The position numbers were made by a program, and so were the translations under genes. This document shows positions 56,010-64,000 of a DNA stretch of 64,000 bases, piece by piece. The notes beneath the pieces are model-generated. The model was not told the DNA's origin. It saw only the letters and a program-made list of their open reading frames with translations, and did not search any database. The stretch is from assembly GCF_007565055.1 (NCBI RefSeq), contig NC_044558.1, forward strand, positions 78,455,444-78,519,443, given 5' to 3'. The DNA is from Rhinopithecus roxellana (lineage: Eukaryota; Chordata; Mammalia; Primates; Cercopithecidae). Position 1 is the first letter of the stretch. The number at the start of each line of letters is the position of its first letter.

Positions 56010-58124
56010 TAATGATCTGTCCTGCAGAAGAGCTACAGTTACTTCTAAAAGGAAGACCAGAAAGAGTGATGCCTAAAGGGATTGTTAGTTGTGTCATTTT
56101 AGGAATCTTAAGAAGTGCCCTCTCTGTTTACAATAGGCCCAGGACCTAAGCATGAGGCTGAGGCTGCCTGAGTTAAAACAGCCAGTCCCGACACCCACAC
56201 ATAACCCACAGTGGCTATTTTGAGCTAATATTTCCTTTTTTTTTTTTTTTTTTTTTTTTCCCTCCTGCAGCCTCTGTAAAGCAACACATTTTTTGCAAGA
56301 ATGCCTGGGACAGAGAAAGAAATTTATTCTCACTTATTATTGAGAATGTTCTCATATCTTACAAGGGGAGTCTTGTTCTTATCTCAGAAAGAATGTCTTG
56401 GGGGACGGAGAAGGCTTGTCTAAGCACTGTATATTCACTGAAGAGTCTTTTGTTTTTCTGGAAGTATCAGACAAAATGCTTAGCATTCTTATGCGTTCTC
56501 ATAAGAATACAGCTTTTGGGATGTGATTCTTAGCACTTCCGTAGCATCTTGTGACAATGACATTATAATCATGAATCTGAAACCCAACATGCAGTAGATG
56601 ACACGAAGAAATAGCAGAGAGAGATTGTACAAACAAAATATTCTTTCATTTTTATAATCCATGGAAACTATGAGTGCTTGGTACTGGAAACACTGGAAAA
56701 GTCAAGGAGAGAAAAATAAGCCATCCCATGAAATCCCATGTTAAGCTTTTTTTTTTTTTTTTTTTTTTAATCACTCTTGGTAATGTAAATTTCACCTCTC
56801 AGTAATTCTCTACTTCAGCACAGAAAAAGGAAAAAAAGAAAAAGGAACATACATAGTCTTTAATTTTTTCCACTCTGTTCTCTTCTAATTACCAAGTTAA
56901 AAAAACATAGGCAAGAAAAACCATCAAAGAACAGAAAGCCCAAAGCCATCCATTCTAAGCTCAGGAGTTTAATTTCTACATGAGACATGGCTGGCCTTCC
57001 TGCTCGGTGCTATTGTTCTGGAAGTTACAGGTAAGGAGCAGGCTGGGTAATTGTTCACAGAATGAATAAGCAGCACCTCTCAGAGTTCGTGTTTCTCAGG
57101 AGCATTGATGAGGATGACTCATATGAGCTCACAGAAAATGCCTTATTTGATTATCTTTAGAGTCTCAAGCATCATCTCTATGGAGGATTGGTGGGCTGAG
57201 CAAGACCCCTTTAAGGCCATGATAATCCAGCCACAATGACAAGCAAACCTTCAAAAGGATGTAAACCCCATGTGTCTCAAGAATTGTGTCTGAATAGTAA
57301 CGAAGGCAGGCGCAGCAGACTTTTCAGGGACCTCCCTGGCCATACAAAGCAGACGCTGATAGAGGAGCATTTCCAGTCAGTGCAGCTGATAATCAAGTGG
57401 CCTTGTCAGAAGGCTTCTATGTTACTGATGCAGTGGGAAGATGCATTTGATAAAATAAATAAATAGGAGAAAAAAATACTATTAAGAATCTCCTTTAAAA
57501 TGACTTTGATGTCAACGAAATTAAAAACATGCTAATAAAATGAGAACTCAATTGTTTCTTGAAGACACCATTTTAAAGGTGTGACTGAGCTTCACAAAAT
57601 CTTAGCCTATTATTTTGTGCATTTTTACAGTTATGTATGAACATTGTTGAATGTTTATGTTATTTAATTCTGAGCCTAGTAAGGATGGAGGTGGCTTATT
57701 TAACTGAACCATTGAGGCATTAAAGCAGTTAGAATAGAAAGAGTCACATTTGGCCAGAACACATTTTTGTTCATAGTGGTAACTGCTTGGACACCAGATT
57801 AAATTGGAGAAGTTGCAGGTAAAGTTAATATGAACACATCACCCGCTTAAATCAAGTGGATCTTGTGAGGTCTGCATTTAGCTCCCGACTTTATTGAAAG
57901 CAAAACAGCTTTTATCAGGATCCTTGTTCTTGTGCACCCTAATTATTGGGTAACAGGCAATATTATACTCTAGCTAATTGCAGAGAAATTGCTTGAATCT
58001 AGGCACCTGCAATGGTGGATTGTGCTTACGTCATCTGGTTGAATTTGGGCACAGTATTAGACAGGAGAGCCCAGGTTATCTTGAAGTTGTGCAGAGCAGG
58101 AGCTAAAAATTTAGACTTAGGACT
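56010..58124. other. Long unassigned stretch
   Basis: About 2.1 kb without a recognised repeat. T-runs at about 56237-56260 and 56748-56768. No gene; the longest frame (76 codons at 57236) has no recognisable motif. Confidence 0.5.
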
Positions 58125-58683
58125 GTGTTTTTCAGGGTTCTCTAGAGGTACAGAACTAATAGGATAGATGTATATATGAAAGGGAGTTTATGAAGAAGAA
58201 TTGTCTCACACTGTCACAAGGTAAAGTACCATGACAGGCCATCTGCGAATTTAAGGAGCAATGAAGCCAGTGATGGATCAGTCCCAGTCCCCAAATCCCA
58301 AAAATAGGGAAGTTGCCAATGCAGCCCTCAGTCTGTGGGCAAAGGCCCGAGAGCCCCTGGTAAACCACTGGTGTAAGTCCAAGGGTCAAAAAGCTGAAGA
58401 ATTTGGAATCTGATGTTCAAGGGCAGGAAGCATCCAGCACAGGGGAGAGATGAAGGCCAGAAGACTCAGCAAGTCTGCTCTTCCATCTTCTCCCACCTGC
58501 TTTATTCTAGCCGAGCTGGCAGCTGGTTAGGATGGTGCCCATCCAGATTGAGGGTAGGTCTGCCTCTCCCAGTCCACCGACTCAAATGTTCATCTCCTTT
58601 GGCAACACCCTCACGGACACACCAGGAACAGTATTTTGCCTCCTTTGATCCAATCAAGTTGATACTCAATATTCACCATCACA
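58125..58683 (-). mobile_element. MLT2-type (ERVL) solo LTR
   Basis: Antisense HERV-L type LTR: CAGGGTTCTCTAGAGGTACAG, CAGTCTGTGGGCAAAGGCCCG, GCAGGAAGCATCCAGCACAGG, CCGACTCAAATGTTCATCTCC, ends AATATTCACCATCACA. It follows the family pattern without the private changes shared by the 61.2- and 63.0-kb copies. Confidence 0.83.
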
Positions 58684-59013
58684 GGAACCATCCCGCCTGT
58701 ATTCAGCTTCTAGCTTCTCTACTCCCTGGCTGTGCAAATGTGAATGTTTAACTTTGCCTTGTAGAGTAGGGGTGATAATGGCATTTACGTCAAAGCCTGG
58801 TTGCAGACTGGACTGGTGAACTTCCTCTGCGAAGGTTCACCCCAGGACCCCGTACCTTCCAGCACTGGCTGTGCTGATTACCAGCTCCTGAATTGCAGGC
58901 CTCTTTTCCATAACCAGAAATATTTGTAAGTGCTTCTGTTTCCTTCCCCATAAACTCCTGGAAAAAGAACAGCAACTGAAGTCTATCAGTTATAGGGGAG
59001 AGAAAAGAAAAGG

Positions 59014-59044
<31 letters not shown>

Positions 59045-59540
59045 TGCGTTAATATCCCAAAACATTATTTTAGTCATGTCTGTGAAAAGAGTCTGAGGGC
59101 ATTTCACTGTTCTGTGAATATGTTATCACCCTCAAAACTCTACTGAACATGAAAGTGACTCATGTGATCTGCTTTTATTTATATGTTAAAAAAAGAGTAA
59201 ACAATAGACTTTCTCATTGATTGGGGGTACACAGAGGGGATCTTCAGCTTTTAGGGGAACACTTTTGGTGCTGTTTTGTTTTCCTCTCAAATACACCATG
59301 CAGAAATAGACCTTTGAATTTTAAACTACAGACAAAATCTTAAACCTCACAGCCGACTGAATGGACTCTGTCTTGGCTAAGGGAACTCCAGAGAATCTTT
59401 AAAAAACTGAGTTCCCAGCCACGATGGAGCAGAAGATTGGACACCCCTTGTCTCATCCCCTTGCTTCTGCAAGTTAGACACAGCAACGGACGATTATTAC
59501 TGTTAAAATAAAGGTCATAAGACTGGCAGAACAGACTCTT
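58684..59540. other. Unassigned stretch with GAAAA repeat
   Basis: Possible MIR piece at about 58690-58780. (GAAAA)n at about 59000-59045. No gene. Confidence 0.45.
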
Positions 59541-60230
59541 TGTAGCAATAAGATACCAAATTATAAATAAGACCTAAGGCCATGCCAGGCAAGGAATGAG
59601 TCTACGTAAAGAGTAAACTATATTCTAACTGCCACAAGAATTTTTTTTTTCTTTTTTTTTTTTTAAGCAGTTAAACAAGTGCTGGCTTTGAGATAAGCAA
59701 TATTAAAGCAATTTTCAGCTCATCTATGACCAGACATTGACTAACTGGCCCTCCTCTTCCATTAGCTGTAACTACAGCTTTCACTGAACAAGAGGCTGAT
59801 TTCAGTAACTCTCTCCTGACAAGAAGACCATTGACCGTGGACTGGTTCTGGCTGGTTTACAGAGGCTGCACACTGAGTGCCTTCATGTTCTTGCTTCATC
59901 TTTTGACATACAAAGTCTAATTGTAATACATTTAAATGTTAAGTTTCCATCCCAAAGCGAACATGGCTTACGGGTCACATGCATGTTTGTTCAATATGCA
60001 TGTATCAGGATCGCCTTTACAAATATCCACAGTTCTTCCTTAACCTGTTACATATGTATCCTTGGCCAATGCATTCAGCTTCAACTTCCCTTCAACCACT
60101 CCTCCTTCAAAGTGCTTGCTTTTGGTTTTTGGCCAGAGGCTATGCTTCCCACCTACAGGTTGTAATCCCCCTTGTAAGACATAAAGCTCTCCTTTCTCAA
60201 TGTAAAAATTGTGCAATTTTTAAGTTAGCA
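59541..60230 (+). mobile_element. Probable ERV LTR (family unassigned)
   Basis: Starts TGTAGCAATAAGATACC and includes GGCCATGCCAGGCAAGGAATG, GTGCTGGCTTTGAGATAAGC, GAAGACCATTGACCGTGGAC, TGTTACATATGTATCCTTGG. A polyadenylation-type ATAAAGCTCTCCTTTC is at about 60181, with CA near 60229. Architecture and remembered wording fit a solo ERV LTR. The 113-codon frame at 59979 is inside it and not a gene. Confidence 0.55.
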
Positions 60231-61202
60231 GAATGCACAAAAATAATTTTCCCAAAGAGGTTATTTTTCTCCCAAGAAGTGAAAGGTTATTTTTTCCCCT
60301 CAGTGCAAAGCAGATTTTGAAAGACATGAACATTCCTTCAGCAATGTCATGGAAAACAGTCTGAAGTTTTTGTAGAGTGATCATCTCTGGACATGTTGAG
60401 AGATGGGAGGAGAGGAACTGTCCTTGGTTCATAACAAAGAGTTAGGAGCTAGGGACCAGGTCTCCCCAGTTAGTTAGCAGAAATTGGGTATTTTCTCCTA
60501 ACATAATTCCAATCCTAGCTTTTTGTCTTTTTACTGATTTTCGTCTTCTCTGATAATATTGATTGCTTGACTTTTTAAGATTTAAATCAAGCCAACTGGA
60601 AGAGTTCAGAAAGGACCCTGAAGAGTCAGGGAGGAAAAGTCACCCTTACTTTCAGGGATAAAAACTCATAAGTAATTAGATTATTTTCTGGAATGTCATG
60701 GAAAATTGCTTGTGCAAAATCACTTTTATTGGATTAATCTGTAAGTATATACTATGCCTTCAGGCTGGTTTTAGGTACATTGAACTGAGCACAAATAAAA
60801 TTGTCCATCATAAAATAAAGTCTGATCAGCCACACTGGACTGCCTATTTTCTCTATTGGCAACATTAGTAAGTAATGACTATAGAAATTTTTTTCATTAA
60901 CCAAGGCATCTACTTAGACACAGAGTGGTCAACGCTTTCAATGGTTATTTACTTCTTAGAATTGGTGATATGAAGGTTTAATAAACAATTAATATGCTAG
61001 CCACAAAATTTCAAATCAGTAACTAAACTAAAACACTGCTTAGTGATTAGAAATCAGGGTTGGATCCCATTGCTTCCATTTTCTATCTTAATGGTAGCTA
61101 AGATAAAGTTAAAGGCCATACAAAGAAAACTAAAGTGTGTAACCATTTATACAGAATAAAAGTTCATTTCCCACTCATAATTTTCAAAGGAAGTGCGCCG
61201 GT
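60231..61202. other. Unassigned unique stretch
   Basis: No gene or repeat recognised. Confidence 0.5.
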
Positions 61203-62089
61203 ATTGATGGTTAATATTGTCAATTTGATTGAATTGAAGGATGCAAAGTTCATCCTTTCTGGGTGTGTCTGTGAGCGTGTTGCCACAGGAGATTAACATT
61301 TGAGTCAGTGGACTAACATTTGAGTCAGTGGACTGGGAGAGGCAGACCCACCCTCAATCCGGGTAGGCTCCATCCAATTAACTGCCAGGGTGGCTAGAAA
61401 AAGCAGGTGGCAGAAGGTGGGAGGAGCTGACTTGCTGAGCCTTCTAGCTTTCATCTTTCTCCTATGCTGGATGCTTCCTGCCCTGAACATCACACCCCAG
61501 ATTCTTCAGCTTTTGGACTCTCGGACTTACCACGGTGACTTGCCAGGGGTCCCTGGTCCTTCGGCCACAGACTGAAGGCTGCACTGTCAGCTGTCAGCTT
61601 CTCTATATTTATTTATCTGAGACGGAGTTTTGCTCTTTTGCCCAGGCCGGAGTAAAGTGGTGTGGTCTCACCTCACTGCAACCTCCGCACCCTGGGTTCA
61701 AGCAATTCTCCTGCCTCAGCCTCCCAAGTAGCTGGAATTATAGGCGCCCACCACTACACCCGGCTAATTTTTGTATTTTTAGTAGAGACGGAGTTTCGGC
61801 ATGTTGGCTAGGCTGGTCTCGAACTCCTGACCTCAGGTGATCCGCCCACCTTGGCCTCCCAGAGTGCTAGGATTATAGGCATGAGCTGCCGCACCCAGCC
61901 GGCTTCCCTGTTTTTAAGGTGTTGGGACTCCAGCTGAGCTACTGCTGGCTGTAGCTCCTTAGCTTGCAGACAGCCTATCGTGGGACTTCACCTTGTGGCT
62001 GTGTGAGTCAATCCTCCTTTGTAAACTGCCTTTCATGTATGCATAGATTCTGTTAGTTCTGTCCCTCTGGAGAGCCCTGACTTACACAC
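61203..62089 (+). mobile_element. MLT2-type (ERVL) LTR split by an Alu; arm 1 of an inverted duplication
   Basis: Sense LTR: GATGGTTAATATTGTCAATT at the start, CAGGAGATTAACATTTGAG, TATGCTGGATGCTTCCTGCC. After the Alu it continues with TTAGCTTGCAGACAGCC, GTTAGTTCTGTCCCTCTGG and CCTGACTTACACA. A 20-bp unit beginning TAACATTTGAGTCAGTGG is duplicated in tandem (61294-61313, 61314-61333). The part 61219-~61668 is about 94-95% identical to the reverse complement of 62640-63072. Confidence 0.85.
61607..61901 (-). mobile_element. Alu SINE inserted in MLT2-type LTR
   Basis: Antisense AluS-like, tail reduced to TATTTATTTAT, body from CTGAGACGGAGTTTTGC to CCGCACCCAGCC. LTR sequence resumes as GGCTTCCCTGTTTTTA, an imperfect copy of AGCTTCTCTATATTTA before the Alu, which fits a decayed target duplication. 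Confidence 0.92.
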
Positions 62090-62640
62090 CCACTCAGTGA
62101 GTGGCTCTCCTCCAGGGAATATTTGGGGGGCCAGGCTCTCCCAACTTTGGCTCCTCCTTCTCTAACATGTGGCTTCTAAGGTTGCGGTGCTGTTGGGCAT
62201 GGAGCTGATGGAAGAGGACAGAACCTGTGGGATCACCTATGGGAGTGTCACCCAGGCCAGGTTAGGAAGGCAGTGCCACCATGTCTGCGCTCCTGCCACT
62301 GGCTGGGAGCCAGTCTCATGACCACAGCAAGCTACAAGGAGGCTGGGAATAAAACATAACCGGGAAGGAGAGCGAGTGGGTTTGGTGAACAAGGATCCAG
62401 TGTGTCTGCTTCCATCTTTAAGAATCCACGCTAAAAGGCTTCCAGCATAATTAAGGGAGACTTTTTGAATTTTGAAGAAGCAAAAGAATAAATAAAATTT
62501 CCATCATCCATTCCTATGTCTCCGTGTGTAACATGGTTTAAAACCAGACTGAAAAGGCTTTATTTAACCATAATTTAAAGTAATAAGCTGCCTTGTAACA
62601 AAAGATATAAATGCCACAAATAGATGTCATTATGTAGTGT
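62090..62640. other. Unassigned interval between inverted arms
   Basis: GC-moderate unique-looking DNA, no gene recognised. Confidence 0.5.
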
Positions 62641-62696
62641 TACTCCAGCCTGGGCGAAAGAATGAAACTCCATCTCAAAATAACAATAATAATAAT
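62641..62696 (+). mobile_element. Alu 3' end fragment at a duplication breakpoint
   Basis: ACTCCAGCCTGGGCGAAAG, then AATGAAACTCCATCTCAAAA and an AATAATAAT tail. Only the last ~40 bp of an Alu are present. Its tail abuts the LTR at the same LTR position as the Alu at 61607-61901, so it is probably the same Alu insertion copied and cut. Confidence 0.88.
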
Positions 62697-62711
62697 GAAT
62701 TCATTAATTTA

Positions 62712-63072
62712 AAAAAAGAAGCCAACAGTGCAGCCTTCAGCCTGTGGCCGAAGGACCAGGGGCCCCTGGCAAGTCACCGTGGTAAGTCCGAGAGTCCAAA
62801 AGCTGAATAATCTGGGGTGTGATGTTCAGGGCAGGAAGCATCCAGCATAGGAGAAAGATGAAAGCAGGAAGGCTCAGCAAGTCAGCTCCTCCCACCTTCT
62901 GCCACCGGCTTTTTCTAGTCGTGCTGGCAGTCAGTGGATGGAGCCCACCCAGATTGAGGGTGGGTCTGCCTCTCCCACTCCACTGACTCAAATGTTAATC
63001 TCCTGTGGCACCACCCTCACAGACACACCCAGAAAGGATGAACTTTCCATCCTTCAATTCAATCAAATTGAC
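62712..63072 (-). mobile_element. MLT2-type (ERVL) partial LTR; arm 2 of an inverted duplication
   Basis: Antisense LTR 5' half only: GAAGCCAACAGTGCAGCC, AAGGACCAGGGGCCCCTGG, CAAGTCACCGTGGTAAGTCC, CAGGAAGCATCCAGCATAGG, ends near CAATCAAATTGACAC. It shares with 61203-61600 many changes not found in the 44.4- or 58.1-kb LTRs. The rest of the LTR is absent on the left, where the cut Alu lies. Confidence 0.85.
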
Positions 63073-63532
63073 ACTTCATATGAGTAAGTGTAAAAAATAA
63101 CCACCCTTTTATCACTAGAAGAGAGAAAAATACATATGTGAAAAATAACTTACAACATAAAATACGTCTCTGTGATAAATCCCTGCTCCTCTTTTTCTCT
63201 ATGCCGTGATTACGGAGACCAGGAGTCGTTGGGTGAAGGACAATCTCCACATCATCTCGCTCCATTTCTTTGACCACAGAAACAAGAATCTGTGAGAACA
63301 GCAGTCATTACAATTGGAAGCACATTAGTGTTGAATCACAAAGAGTTCGTTTTTATTTGCATGGCTAGATAATAATATACTACCCAACTGCACAGTAATA
63401 AATGTGTAGAGTTTGATAAATACTGTGCCAGGAACTTCTGGAAAAACACATTAGTCTAAGCAATTCAACAACATAGATGTTCTTATTTTCCCCACTTACA
63501 TAGACACATATGTATTTGAAATTCAGAACTTA
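63073..63532. other. Unassigned interval
   Basis: No gene or repeat recognised. Confidence 0.5.
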
Positions 63533-63701
63533 CTCATCCATCCATTTGTTAGACAGTGAGTATCTGCTGCATGGTCAAGCACTAGGAGATGCTGAGGGTG
63601 TATTGCTAAGTGACTTATACAGGGTTCTTGTCCTCATAGAGTCTTCAGTATCATGGAGGAGACAGGAATTCATGGCATAATCATATAAACAAATACGCCA
63701 C
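63533..63701 (+). mobile_element. L2-type relic (tentative)
   Basis: CATCCATTTGTTAGACAGTG, CAAGCACTAGGAGATGCTG, GTTCTTGTCCTCATAGAGTC, ATCATATAAACAAATACG follow the L2 3' order (cattcattcaacaaat... ggcactggggat... tgccctcatggagc... aaacaaat). Diverged. Confidence 0.55.
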
Positions 63702-64000
63702 TGAAGCTCAGCATCACTGATTATTAGAGAAATGCACATCAAAACCACGATGAAATACCATCTCACACCAGTCAGAAAGGCAACTATTAAAAAGTCAAAA
63801 AATAACAGACTCTGATGAGGTTGTGAAGAAAAGAGAACACTTTTACCCTGTTGGTGGGGTGTAAATTAGTTCAACCATTGTGGAAGACAGTGTGGTGATT
63901 TGTCAAAGACCTCAAGACAGAAATACCATTCAACCCAGCAATCCCATTACTGGGTGTATACCCAAAGGAATATAAGTATTTCATTATAAAGACACATACA
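63702..64000 (+). mobile_element. L1 ORF2 3' part, running off the window
   Basis: Sense ORF2 from GAAGCTCAGCATCACTGATT through GAGATACC-type wording, TTGTGGAAGACAGTGTGG and CCCAGCAATCCCATTACTGG to the window edge. It is 5' truncated, or its 5' part is inverted or lost. It begins at nearly the same ORF2 position as the sense parts of the L1s at 5887 and 39530. More diverged than those two. Confidence 0.9.

Overview
The window is primate nuclear DNA, and most likely from an Old World monkey. It is saturated with Alu, L1, MIR/L2 and MaLR/ERV LTR copies. The youngest Alus (2513, 7211, 17344, 53424, 55694) share motifs that I associate from memory with cercopithecid AluY lineages: GCCGGATCTCAG in the left part, CACCTCGCCCGGCTAG, and AGGCTTGAGCCACC near the end. 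Several are flanked by perfect 13-16 bp target-site duplications. I found no protein-coding exon, rRNA, tRNA or CRISPR that I can support. Every long open frame falls in an Alu, an L1 ORF2 fragment, an LTR, a microsatellite, or ordinary sequence with no coding signature. The window is best read as intergenic or deep-intronic DNA.

Layout. 1-9 kb: unique DNA, two AluY, a complete MER1-type DNA transposon with 8-bp TSD, a 5'-inverted (twin-primed) L1 inserted in an older L1, and a 36-bp tandem array. 9-23 kb: MIRs, a solo THE1 LTR with perfect TSD, microsatellites, old L1-like antisense sequence, four Alus, a decayed palindromic MITE, and MLT1-type LTRs. 23-32 kb: mostly unique DNA, then an LTR-like element holding a 17-unit 26-bp minisatellite, an LTR2-like ERV LTR, a second LTR, and two long homopurine tracts. 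32-43 kb: nested LTR/L1 insertions, a second twin-primed L1, L2 relics and Alus. 43-50 kb: an MLT2-type LTR, a small CpG-rich patch with an 18-bp array, a purine-to-pyrimidine switch tract, a tandem Alu pair, and a GT-rich tract. 50-64 kb: a nearly perfect 136-bp inverted repeat 2.2 kb apart, an L1 flanked by unusually long (~100 bp) direct repeats, three more MLT2-type LTRs (two forming an inverted duplication that shares an Alu), another LTR, and an L1 running off the end.

The most unusual observations are the 136-bp inverted repeat (50309-50444 / 52673-52808), the inverted LTR-plus-Alu duplication (61.2 / 63.0 kb), the ~100-bp repeats around the 54.7-kb L1, the 26-bp minisatellite, and three L1 segments that begin at nearly the same ORF2 position. 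Percent identities and counts are by eye. Repeat family names come from memory of consensus sequences and were not checked against a library.
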